Of a DNA stretch of 64,000 nucleotides, positions 45,746 to 53,386 are shown in pieces. Where the stretch lies: the NCBI GenBank assembly GCA_017469955.1, contig JAFUFJ010000006.1:89363-153362 (forward strand), written 5' to 3'. The position numbers and the translations under genes are program-made. Source of the DNA: Prevotella sp. (GTDB taxonomy: Bacteria > Bacteroidota > Bacteroidia > Bacteroidales > Bacteroidaceae). Below the pieces are notes generated by a model. It was not told where the DNA came from, made no database searches, and was given only the letters and a program-made list of their open reading frames with translations. Each line of letters opens with the position of its first letter. Positions within the stretch are counted from its first letter, which is position 1.

Positions 45746-45786
45746 AAAGTGGCAGGAACACACTTCATGTTCCTGCCACTTTTTCT
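45746..45786 (+). terminator. infB operon terminator
   Basis: Perfect 15-bp stem AAAGTGGCAGGAACA / TGTTCCTGCCACTTT with a 7-nt loop and TTCTTTTTC behind. Confidence 0.95.
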
Positions 45787-45823
45787 TTTTCTTCCTATGC
45801 AGGACTTTCGGCATGAGCATCTG

Positions 45824-45879
45824 TTGCAGCGACGTTACAGTAGGAAAAAGGCGGGGCTCTCTTGCTTTTTCCGTCGCAA
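45824..45879. repeat. Compound inverted repeat downstream of infB
   Basis: GGAAAAAG pairs with CTTTTTCC, flanked by TTGC..GCGACG and CGTCGCAA, which also pair apart from three inserted bases. The 877-nt gap between infB and sufB contains a terminator, this structure, element copy 6 and two promoter-repeat units; no credible gene was seen. Confidence 0.4.
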
Positions 45880-46007
45880 CGGATGTAAAGATTATTGCTA
45901 GTTTTTAACAGTTTCAGTTGAGAGAAAGCAGCTGTCCAGGGTTGAGAAACATGGCTTTTCTTGAAAGGAGCAGTGCATTGTGAGGTGCAAAAAATGCCCA
46001 TTTCATC

Positions 46008-46114
46008 GAGAAAACTATCCTTTCTCGCCCACAGATATGAGCGTTCTTGTGCAAAACGCTAAGCTTCCTCGGCAATAACCCTTAGCTTTCTCGTTCAGAA
46101 AGATAAGCTTTCTC
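46008..46114. repeat. 107-nt five-word dyad element, copy 6
   Basis: Words: GAGAAAACTATCCTTTCTC, CACAGATATGAGCGTTCTT, CAAAACGCTAAGCTTCCTC, AATAACCCTTAGCTTTCTC, CAGAAAGATAAGCTTTCTC. It is the most diverged copy (second word), yet keeps the exact 19+3 spacing and total length. Confidence 0.85.
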
Positions 46115-46333
46115 GGAATGAAATCATCAGGAACCAGTAACAAACGGTTGGCAGTCTTGGTGAAATCTTGTTGATTACGTTGGTATACAGGGGTTTATGA
46201 AGATCAAGAAGTTTTCTGTCTTTTCCCGTCCCAAGACAGGGTTCTGGTGGCGAAAAGGCTGTCTTTTGTCGAAGAATGTCCTGCTTTTTCTGAGTTTTTT
46301 AACATTTAACGTGCCTATTTGTCCGTATGTTCG

Positions 46334-46509
46334 TACCTTTAAATAAGGTACTTTCGCTCGGCAAAGCACAAAAAATCGCAAGGAAATTGGCGTTTTTTTT
46401 GGTTTTGCGCTCGCTTATTCGTACCTTTAAATAAGGTACTTTCGCTCGGCAAAGCACAAAAAATCGCAAGGAAATTGGCGTTTTTTTTGGTTTTGCGCTC
46501 GCTTATTCG
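46334..46509 (+). repeat. Two tandem 88-bp promoter-repeat units upstream of sufB
   Basis: Two essentially identical 88-bp units, each beginning TACCTTTAAATAAGGTAC (a GTACCTT/AAGGTAC palindrome overlaps the box), then CTCGGCAAAG, an A-rich then T-rich stretch and CGCTCGCTTATTCG. The next repeat of the box, after the second unit, is the consensus TACCTTTG used for sufB. The unit matches the units of the 254-bp inverted repeat in plan and length. Confidence 0.92.
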
Positions 46510-46517
46510 TACCTTTG
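46486..46517 (+). promoter_or_regulatory. sufB promoter
   Basis: TTTG, 20-nt spacer, TACCTTTG, at the downstream edge of the second 88-bp unit. The corresponding boxes of the two upstream units read TACCTTTA. Confidence 0.75.
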
Positions 46518-46539
46518 CCGTTCAAACAGGAAATCGTCG

Positions 46540-48021
46540 ATGGAAGACAAAGTGAACAACAGACAGCAGCCCGTCGGAGGAGAAGGCAACCAGCTCGTGC
46601 GCCAAATTGCCGAACAGAAGTATGAGTTCGGCTTCACAACCGACGTGCAGACCGACGTTATCGAGAAGGGACTTAGCGAGGATACTATACGACTTATCTC
46701 AGCCAAGAAGGGCGAACCCGACTGGATGCTCGACTTCCGCCTGCAGGCTTTCCGCCATTGGTTGACGCTGAAGCAGCCCACATGGGGCCATGTTCGCCTG
46801 CCCTACATTGACTATCAAGCCATATCCTACTATGCCGACCCGATGGCCCGGAAGCCAAAAGGCGACGGGAAAATCGATCCCGAACTCGAAAAGACGTTTG
46901 ACAAGCTGGGCATTCCCCTCGAAGAACGCCTCGCCTTGAGTGGCAACACGGCCGTAGATGCCATCATGGACTCGGTCTCGGTGAAGACCACTTTCAAGGA
47001 GAAGTTGCGAGAGAAGGGCGTCATCTTCTGTTCCATTGGCGAGGCCGTCAAGGAGCATTCAGACCTTGTTCGCAGGTATCTCGGCACCGTAGTTCCCTAC
47101 CGCGACAACTTCTTCGCTGCCCTCAACTCGGCAGTATTCTCCGACGGCTCGTTCGTATACATCCCCAAAGGAGTGCGATGTCCCATGGAACTCAGCTCCT
47201 ATTTCCGCATCAATGCCCGCAACACTGGTCAGTTTGAACGCACGCTTATCGTGGCCGACGACGACAGCTATGTGAGCTATCTTGAGGGTTGTACCGCACC
47301 TATGCGCGACGAAAACCAGCTCCATGCTGCCATCGTTGAGATCATAGTAATGGATAGAGCCGAAGTGAAATACTCCACAGTCCAAAACTGGTATCCGGGT
47401 GATGAGCAAGGAAAGGGAGGCGTATTAAACCTCGTTACCAAGCGCGGAGACCTGCGTGGCGAGTCATCAAAGCTGTCGTGGACGCAGGTAGAGACCGGCT
47501 CTGCCGTCACGTGGAAGTATCCTTCGTGCGTGCTTCGGGGCGACAACTCGGTGGCAGAGTTCTACTCCGTGGCCGTGACCAACAACTATCAAGAGGCCGA
47601 TACCGGCACGAAAATGATCCACATGGGGCGCAATACTCGGTCGACTATCATATCAAAGGGCATCTCAGCAGGCCACTCTCAGAACTCCTATCGTGGCCTT
47701 GTCAGGGCGACATCCAGTGCCGACAACGCCCGCAACTATTCGTCTTGCGACTCGCTGTTGTTAGGGTCGAAGTGCGGAGCCCATACCTTTCCCTACATGG
47801 ACATCCACAACAGCACGGCAATAGTCGAGCATGAAGCCACCACTTCGAAGATCTCTGAAGACCAGCTCTTCTACTGCAATCAGCGGGGAATACCCACCGA
47901 GCAGGCCATAGGGCTCATTGTCAACGGCTATGCCAAGGACGTTCTCAACAAACTACCCATGGAGTTCGCCGTCGAAGCCCAGAAACTTCTCTCCGTCTCG
48001 CTTGAGGGAACAGTGGGATGA
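46540..48021 (+). CDS. sufB: Fe-S cluster assembly scaffold SufB
   Basis: Protein of 493 aa, typical length. Family motifs include [56 protein letters not shown] and [20 protein letters not shown]. With SufC and SufD it forms the scaffold on which iron-sulfur clusters are built. It is first in the suf cluster under a repeat-borne promoter. Confidence 0.98.
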   Translation: MEDKVNNRQQPVGGEGNQLVRQIAEQKYEFGFTTDVQTDVIEKGLSEDTIRLISAKKGEPDWMLDFRLQAFRHWLTLKQPTWGHVRLPYIDYQAISYYADPMARKPKGDGKIDPELEKTFDKLGIPLEERLALSGNTAVDAIMDSVSVKTTFKEKLREKGVIFCSIGEAVKEHSDLVRRYLGTVVPYRDNFFAALNSAVFSDGSFVYIPKGVRCPMELSSYFRINARNTGQFERTLIVADDDSYVSYLEGCTAPMRDENQLHAAIVEIIVMDRAEVKYSTVQNWYPGDEQGKGGVLNLVTKRGDLRGESSKLSWTQVETGSAVTWKYPSCVLRGDNSVAEFYSVAVTNNYQEADTGTKMIHMGRNTRSTIISKGISAGHSQNSYRGLVRATSSADNARNYSSCDSLLLGSKCGAHTFPYMDIHNSTAIVEHEATTSKISEDQLFYCNQRGIPTEQAIGLIVNGYAKDVLNKLPMEFAVEAQKLLSVSLEGTVG

Positions 48022-48092
48022 CCCTCGGCCTTCTGTCTCACATGTGGCAGCCTTCTTCCGTTCTTTCGTTTCCAAAGTCATCGTCAATACGC

Positions 48093-48839
48093 ATGATGCA
48101 TTCCGTAAAGCTTTTGACAACCCTTCTGCTTCTGCTGCTCACACAGGCTGCACAGGCACAGTATGACGACCTGGAAAACCCGCGCCGATGGGCTTTCGAC
48201 GGCCAGTTGGGACTGAGTCGCCTGAGCCATCTCTCGACGACAGAGGCCGAACCGGTGTCGTCATGGCCAGACGTGCGCAACGGACTGCTCACCAAACTGC
48301 ATGCCGAATACTGCCTTCCCTACACACATTTCTCGCTGAAAGCGGGCTACGAACATGAGGAACTCAACTATCAGGGCCAAGACTTCAACTCGACATTGAC
48401 CCAGCTGATGGTCGGCGGACGATGGTATCCTGCGCCGGCTGAGTGGCCCATCCAGCCCTATACAGGCATCGATGTCCTCGGCCATCTTGGAGAAAGCCGT
48501 GAGAAATCCTCAATGACCGTCACCTCTTCCCTCGACCTCTCTTATGAGCGAAGGGCCGACATCAGGCTCCCAAGAATGAGCGTTGCACCCATGATCGGTG
48601 CCGATATCTACCTGTTTTCGTCGATCGCCCTGCAGGTGGAATATGGCTATCGTCTCGGACTTGGCTCGCGAATCGACATTGATTCCCGTTATGTTGGCAG
48701 CCAGGAATGGGCTCATACCCACGGACATGTCAATCGCCATGCCCTCACTTTCGGCCTGAAGTTTGTCTTTCCCTTCACCTTTACTGCCGAAGATGGGGCA
48801 GGCCTCTTCACCACAATCCTCGACACCCTGATGTTCTGA
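48093..48839 (+). CDS. Outer-membrane-like beta-barrel protein within the suf cluster
   Basis: Protein of 248 aa starting MMHSVKLLTT; an upstream in-frame ATG overlaps the sufB stop but would bury the signal peptide (LLTTLLLLLLTQAAQAQ). The body alternates polar and aromatic residues with strand-like stretches (HFSLKAGYEHEELNYQG, PIQPYTGIDVLGHLG, SIALQVEYGYRLGLGS, HALTFGLKFVFPF), fitting an 8-strand OmpA/OmpW-like barrel. No known link to iron-sulfur assembly exists for such proteins. It could be co-transcribed with sufB, since no terminator with a T-tract separates them. Confidence 0.65.
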   Translation: MMHSVKLLTTLLLLLLTQAAQAQYDDLENPRRWAFDGQLGLSRLSHLSTTEAEPVSSWPDVRNGLLTKLHAEYCLPYTHFSLKAGYEHEELNYQGQDFNSTLTQLMVGGRWYPAPAEWPIQPYTGIDVLGHLGESREKSSMTVTSSLDLSYERRADIRLPRMSVAPMIGADIYLFSSIALQVEYGYRLGLGSRIDIDSRYVGSQEWAHTHGHVNRHALTFGLKFVFPFTFTAEDGAGLFTTILDTLMF

Positions 48840-48946
48840 CCATAGCCTTCTCGTGCTCAAACCATAGGGAACACTCCCGCAGTCCTTTCCGTTCAGCCGG
48901 TGTTCCCGCTATCTTCCTGTCAAAAACAAAAAAAGAAATAATTATT

Positions 48947-48977
48947 TTTGCACAGCCCTCTCTTTTTCGTACCTTTG
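48947..48977 (+). promoter_or_regulatory. sufC promoter
   Basis: TTTG, 19-nt spacer, TACCTTTG. The preceding A-rich then T-rich stretch resembles half of the promoter-repeat unit. It would let sufCD be made independently of sufB. Confidence 0.7.
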
Positions 48978-49000
48978 CAGTCGTAAATTGTTTTGCAGCC

Positions 49001-49765
49001 ATGTTAGAAGTAAGAAACCTGCATGCCGCGATTGCCGGCAAAGAGATATTGAAGGGTATCAACCTCACTATTCGCGACGGAGAGACCCATGCCGTCATGG
49101 GACCCAACGGAAGCGGCAAGTCAACGCTTAGCGCTGTGCTGACGGGCAACCCCCTTTATGAGGTTACGTCGGGAGAAGCGTGGTTCAACGGAAAGAACCT
49201 TCTTGAGATGAAACCAGAGGATCGTGCCCATGAAGGGTTGTTTCTCTCGTTCCAATATCCCGTCGAAATACCAGGTGTTTCGATGACAAACTTCATGAAA
49301 GCAGCCATCAACGAGAAGCGTAAGTATCAGGGTCTCGACCCGCTCAACGCAGCCGACTTCCTGAAACTGATGCGCGAAAAGCGGAAGATCGTCGAACTTG
49401 ACTCCAAACTTTCGGGACGTTCGGTCAACGAAGGGTTCAGCGGCGGCGAGAAGAAACGTAACGAAATATTCCAGATGGCCATGCTTGAACCGAAGTTATC
49501 GATACTTGATGAGACCGATTCAGGCCTTGATGTCGATGCTATGAGGATAGTGGCCGAGGGGGTGAACAAGCTGCATACTCCCGCGACATCCATCATTGTC
49601 ATCACCCATTATGAAAGACTTCTCGAGATGATTCGCCCGGATGTCGTACATGTACTCTATCAGGGGCGCATCGTAAAGACGGCAGGTCCTGGGCTTGCCA
49701 AGGAGATTGAAGCGCGAGGCTACGACTGGATAAAGGCAGAAGCAGACGGCAATGAGCAAGAGTGA
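49001..49765 (+). CDS. sufC: Fe-S cluster assembly ATPase SufC
   Basis: Protein of 254 aa from MLEVRNLHAA; the open frame extends 98 codons upstream across the promoter and the previous gene, so that extension is discarded. ABC ATPase motifs: Walker A GPNGSGKST, Q-loop FLSFQYPVEIPGVS, signature FSGGEKKRNEI, Walker B LSILDETDSGLD. It energises the SufBCD scaffold. It overlaps sufD by 14 nt. Confidence 0.97.
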   Translation: MLEVRNLHAAIAGKEILKGINLTIRDGETHAVMGPNGSGKSTLSAVLTGNPLYEVTSGEAWFNGKNLLEMKPEDRAHEGLFLSFQYPVEIPGVSMTNFMKAAINEKRKYQGLDPLNAADFLKLMREKRKIVELDSKLSGRSVNEGFSGGEKKRNEIFQMAMLEPKLSILDETDSGLDVDAMRIVAEGVNKLHTPATSIIVITHYERLLEMIRPDVVHVLYQGRIVKTAGPGLAKEIEARGYDWIKAEADGNEQE

Positions 49766-51113
49766 ACAGCAATATATCGACCTCTATGAGCAGTGTCGCG
49801 ACCTTATTTGCGAACACTCCTCGCGCGAAATGAACGCCTGTCGCGACGAGGCCTTTGCCCGTTTCAAGGCTAAAGGCTTTCCTACGCGCAAGACAGAGCA
49901 ATACAAATACACCGACATGAAGTCGCTTTTTGCGCCAGACTACGGCTTAAACCTGCGCAGAATCGACATCCCTGTCAATCCCTATGAGGCTTTTCAATGC
50001 GACGTTCCCAACCTTTCTACGGCACTTTACTTTGTTGTGAACGACTGTTTCTACGAGAAAGCCCTTCCCAAAAACCGCCTTCCTGAAGGAGTTGTGGTAG
50101 GCTCGCTGGCCAAATGCGGGCCGTTGCTGGCCGAGAAGGGGCTGGCATCGCTCGTTGAGAGCCGCTATAACCGCCTGGCTTCTGGCGGGGAAGACGCCCT
50201 GACCGACCTGAATACCATGCTTGCACAAGACGGACTCTTGGTCTATGTGCCCAGGAATGTGAAGGTTGACAAGGCCATTCAAGTGATCAATATCCTACGT
50301 TCCGACGTGGCTATGATGGCCAATCGCCGCGTGATGATTGTCCTTGAAGAGGGTTCTGAACTGAGAATTCTCTTCTGCGATCATGCTGCCGACGATGTAG
50401 AATTCTTGTCGACCGAGGTCATAGAGGTGTATGTCGGAGTCAATGCCTCGCTGGAATTATATTCGCTTGAAGAGTCACATTATAAGAATGTACGCGTGAG
50501 TAACGTCTACGTTGAGCAGCAGCGCGACAGTCGCTTCCACCATAGTGCGGTCACTTTGCACAACGGTGTGACCCGCAACATGCTCCATCTTGCTCTGAAA
50601 GGCGAAGGTTCGACGTGTACTTTGGGCGGTTGTGTTGTGGCAGACAAGCAACAGAAGGTCGACAACAACACGCTCATCGTCCACGAGGTTCCCCACTGTG
50701 AGAGTCGTGAACTCTACAAATACGTGCTCGACGGAGAGGCCGTTGGTGCCTTTGCGGGTCGCGTTCTCGTGTGTCAGGACGCCCAGAAGACCTCTTCAGA
50801 GATGCGCAATCAGAACCTTTGTGCTACCTCTCAAGCCCGAATGTACACGCAACCGATGCTTGAGATCTATGCCGACGACGTGAAATGTTCGCACGGGTCG
50901 ACGGTCGGACAGCTTAACGATGCGGCCCTGTTTTATATGCAACAGCGGGGCATATCTCTTAGGGAAGCCCGCCTGTTGTTGCAGCAAGCCTTCATTGGAG
51001 AGGTCATCGACCAGATACAGCTTCCGCAGCTGCGCGACCGGCTTCACTATCTTGTCGACAAGCGTTTCCGTGGCGAGCTGAGCAAGTGTACGGGCTGTAA
51101 ACTTTGTCAATAG
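49752..51113 (+). CDS. sufD: Fe-S cluster assembly protein SufD
   Basis: Protein of 453 aa. The beta-helix core has EEGSELRILFCDHAAD, HHSAVTLHNGVTRNMLHLAL and CSHGSTVGQLNDAALFYMQQ with RGISLREARLLL, all SufB/SufD family features. The N terminus is helical (FKAKGFPTRKTEQYKYTDMK). The end carries KCTGCKLC, a CxxCxxC cluster that may bind metal or a cluster. Start lies inside sufC, suggesting translational coupling. Confidence 0.95.
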   Translation: MSKSEQQYIDLYEQCRDLICEHSSREMNACRDEAFARFKAKGFPTRKTEQYKYTDMKSLFAPDYGLNLRRIDIPVNPYEAFQCDVPNLSTALYFVVNDCFYEKALPKNRLPEGVVVGSLAKCGPLLAEKGLASLVESRYNRLASGGEDALTDLNTMLAQDGLLVYVPRNVKVDKAIQVINILRSDVAMMANRRVMIVLEEGSELRILFCDHAADDVEFLSTEVIEVYVGVNASLELYSLEESHYKNVRVSNVYVEQQRDSRFHHSAVTLHNGVTRNMLHLALKGEGSTCTLGGCVVADKQQKVDNNTLIVHEVPHCESRELYKYVLDGEAVGAFAGRVLVCQDAQKTSSEMRNQNLCATSQARMYTQPMLEIYADDVKCSHGSTVGQLNDAALFYMQQRGISLREARLLLQQAFIGEVIDQIQLPQLRDRLHYLVDKRFRGELSKCTGCKLCQ

Positions 51114-51124
51114 TCACTGATGTC

Positions 51125-51685
51125 ATGAGCGAAAAAGAGAAAATGCTGGCAGGACAGGTATATTCTGCCGTCGACGAGGAGGTCTTGAAAGAGCTGAATG
51201 CTGTCAAAGACGCCATACATACGTATAACATGCTGCGCCCTTCTGACACGGAAAGCCGGCGCGAACTGCTGAAAAAGCTGCTGGGACGGGTGGCCGACGA
51301 CGACTTCATCATCAACCAGCCTTTCTATTGCGACTATGGAAAGCAGATCAGCTTGGGCAGGCGTTTCTTTGCAAACTTTGGCTTTACCGTGCTTGATGAA
51401 GCACCGGTCACCATCGGCGACGACTGCTTTGTCGGCCCTCATGTGAGCATCTATACGGCCTGCCACAGCACCGATCCCGTGGAGAGAAACTCGCGAAGAG
51501 AGTGGGCTCTGCCTGTGAAGATAGGCAACAACGTGTGGATTGGCGGTAGCGTGACCATCCTTCCCGGTGTGACCATCGGCGACAACGTGACGATAGGGGC
51601 AGGCTCAGTGGTGGTACGCGACATCCCTTCCGACTCGGTAGCCGTAGGGAATCCTTGCAGAGTGGTCAGGAAAATCGGTGGCTAA
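51125..51685 (+). CDS. Maltose/galactoside O-acetyltransferase-type hexapeptide protein
   Basis: Protein of 186 aa starting MSEKEKMLAGQ; a TTG seven codons upstream overlaps sufD. The N-terminal helices (YNMLRPSDTESRRELLKKLL) and left-handed beta-helix (ISLGRRFFANFGFTVLD, ITIGDDCFVGPHVSIYTACH, VWIGGSVTILPGVTIGDN) match the Maa/LacA family, with catalytic His in YTACHSTDP. It transfers acetyl from acetyl-CoA to sugars or related acceptors. Its place between sufD and sufS is unusual; no link to iron-sulfur biology is known. Confidence 0.9.
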   Translation: MSEKEKMLAGQVYSAVDEEVLKELNAVKDAIHTYNMLRPSDTESRRELLKKLLGRVADDDFIINQPFYCDYGKQISLGRRFFANFGFTVLDEAPVTIGDDCFVGPHVSIYTACHSTDPVERNSRREWALPVKIGNNVWIGGSVTILPGVTIGDNVTIGAGSVVVRDIPSDSVAVGNPCRVVRKIGG

Positions 51686-51745
51686 GCCAAGCTCTTTCGT
51701 GCGGATCCGTCAGCAAAGCGACAGGCATGTATGACCCATGCTCCT

Positions 51746-51852
51746 GAGAAAGCTATGGGTTTAGGGTGAGAAGTCATAGCTTTATGGGTGAGAAAGGATA
51801 GCTTTCTGGACAAGAACCCTAAGACTTCTCAGGCTGAAACATAAGCTTTCTC
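51746..51852. repeat. 107-nt five-word dyad element, copy 7
   Basis: Words: GAGAAAGCTATGGGTTTAG, GAGAAGTCATAGCTTTATG, GAGAAAGGATAGCTTTCTG, AAGAACCCTAAGACTTCTC, CTGAAACATAAGCTTTCTC. The 422-nt gap before sufS holds this element and a promoter-repeat unit. Confidence 0.9.
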
Positions 51853-52008
51853 GACGACGTTCCTTTTGCTTTTCCAGTTGTTTTCTACGTCGTCTTGTCC
51901 GTATTGCAGAAAATTTCCGTAAAAATGGCTGTTGCAGAACATGCTTTATGCTTGGCAATGAAAATAAAAATTCGGAGCAATTCTTTTGTGTTGCACACGT
52001 TTTTTCAC

Positions 52009-52074
52009 TACCTTTAAATAAGTTACTTCCGCTCGGAAATCAAAAAAATATTTTGCATTTCGCTCGCTTATTCG
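52009..52074 (+). repeat. 66-bp variant promoter-repeat unit upstream of sufS
   Basis: Starts TACCTTTAAATAAGTTAC, then CGCTCGGAAAT, an A-rich/T-rich core, GCATTTCGCTCGCTTATTCG, and ends at TAACTTTG. It is the sufB unit with a 22-bp shorter core. An A-rich/T-rich stretch with GGCAATG precedes it, like part of another unit. Confidence 0.8.
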
Positions 52075-52082
52075 TAACTTTG
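52052..52082 (+). promoter_or_regulatory. sufS promoter
   Basis: TTTG, 19-nt spacer, TAACTTTG, immediately after the 66-bp unit and 26 nt before the start codon. Confidence 0.75.
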
Positions 52083-52107
52083 CATCACGACTATAATCAC
52101 ACTCACG

Positions 52108-53361
52108 ATGTATCAGATAGAAAACATACGCAAAGATTTCCCTATACTCTCGCGGTCGGTCTACGGAAAACCGCTGGTTTATCTCGACAATGCTGCCACT
52201 ACACAGAAACCTCTCTGTGTGTTGGAGGCCATGCAGGAGGAGTATCTGAACGTGAACGCCAACGTGCACCGGGGGGTTCACTACCTGTCGCAGCAGGCAA
52301 CCGACCTGCATGAGGCTGCCAGAGAGCGCGTGCGCCGGTTTATTAACGCACGGAAGACCGGGGAAATCGTCTTCACTCGTGGCACGACTGAGGGTATCAA
52401 TCTCGTTGCAAGCAGCTTTGTGGAGGCCTTTATGCAGGCAGGCGACGAGGTGATCGTCACCGAAATGGAGCACCATTCCAACATCGTGCCGTGGCAGTTG
52501 CAGGCCTCCAAGCGCGGCATCGTGGTGCGTCATGTGCCGATAAGCGACGACGGAAGGCTCGACCTCGAGGCCTATGAGCAGCTGTTCTCTGACCGTACGC
52601 GGCTGGTAAGCATTGCCCACGTGAGCAATGTGCTTGGCACTGTGAACCCCGTCGGGCAGCTGATAGCCGCAGCCCACAGCCACAACGTGCCCGTAATGGT
52701 CGACGGAGCGCAGAGCACTCCTCACATGCCGGTCGATGTTCAGGCCCTTGACTGCGACTTTTTTGCCTTCAGCGGCCACAAGATGTACGGCCCTACAGGC
52801 ATAGGAGTGCTCTATGGCAAGGAGGAATGGCTCAGCCAGATGCCTCCCTATCAGGGCGGAGGCGAGATGATTGACCGCGTGTCGTGGGAGCGAACGACCT
52901 TTGAACGCCTGCCCTTTAAGTTCGAAGCAGGCACGCCAGACTATATTGCAACCCACGGATTGGCTACCGCCATCGACTATATTTCCTCAGTAGGCATCGA
53001 CGCTATCGCGACCTATGAACGGCAGTTAGGAGCCTATTGCGTGCAGCAACTCTCGAGGGTTGACGGCGTGAAGATATACGGATGGAGCGAAGAAGAGGTA
53101 GCCGGCGTCTCGTCGTCGCAGCCCGATGAGCGCCACGAGGCAGTCGTGTCGTTCAACGTAGGTTCCGTCCATCACCTCGACATCGGCACCCTGCTCGACC
53201 GCCTGGGCATCGCTGTACGCACAGGACACCACTGTGCGCAGCCCTTGATGGCCAGACTTGGCGTGCAGGGAACGGTGCGTGCTTCGTTTGCTATGTACAA
53301 CACCATGGACGAAGTGGATGCCTTCGTGGCCGGCGTCCGTCGCGTAAGCCGGATGTTCTGA
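52108..53361 (+). CDS. sufS: Cysteine desulfurase SufS
   Basis: Protein of 417 aa, class V aminotransferase fold. PLP-binding features: NAATTQKP, TEMEHHSNIVPWQ, VDGAQSTPHMPVDVQ, and the Schiff-base Lys in FFAFSGHKMYGPTGIG. The active-site cysteine loop is RTGHHCAQPLMARLG near the C terminus. It takes sulfur from cysteine for cluster assembly. Usually a SufE partner is needed; none is seen nearby. Confidence 0.97.
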   Translation: MYQIENIRKDFPILSRSVYGKPLVYLDNAATTQKPLCVLEAMQEEYLNVNANVHRGVHYLSQQATDLHEAARERVRRFINARKTGEIVFTRGTTEGINLVASSFVEAFMQAGDEVIVTEMEHHSNIVPWQLQASKRGIVVRHVPISDDGRLDLEAYEQLFSDRTRLVSIAHVSNVLGTVNPVGQLIAAAHSHNVPVMVDGAQSTPHMPVDVQALDCDFFAFSGHKMYGPTGIGVLYGKEEWLSQMPPYQGGGEMIDRVSWERTTFERLPFKFEAGTPDYIATHGLATAIDYISSVGIDAIATYERQLGAYCVQQLSRVDGVKIYGWSEEEVAGVSSSQPDERHEAVVSFNVGSVHHLDIGTLLDRLGIAVRTGHHCAQPLMARLGVQGTVRASFAMYNTMDEVDAFVAGVRRVSRMF

Positions 53362-53386
53362 CCTGACTTATCAAACTCAACACGAT

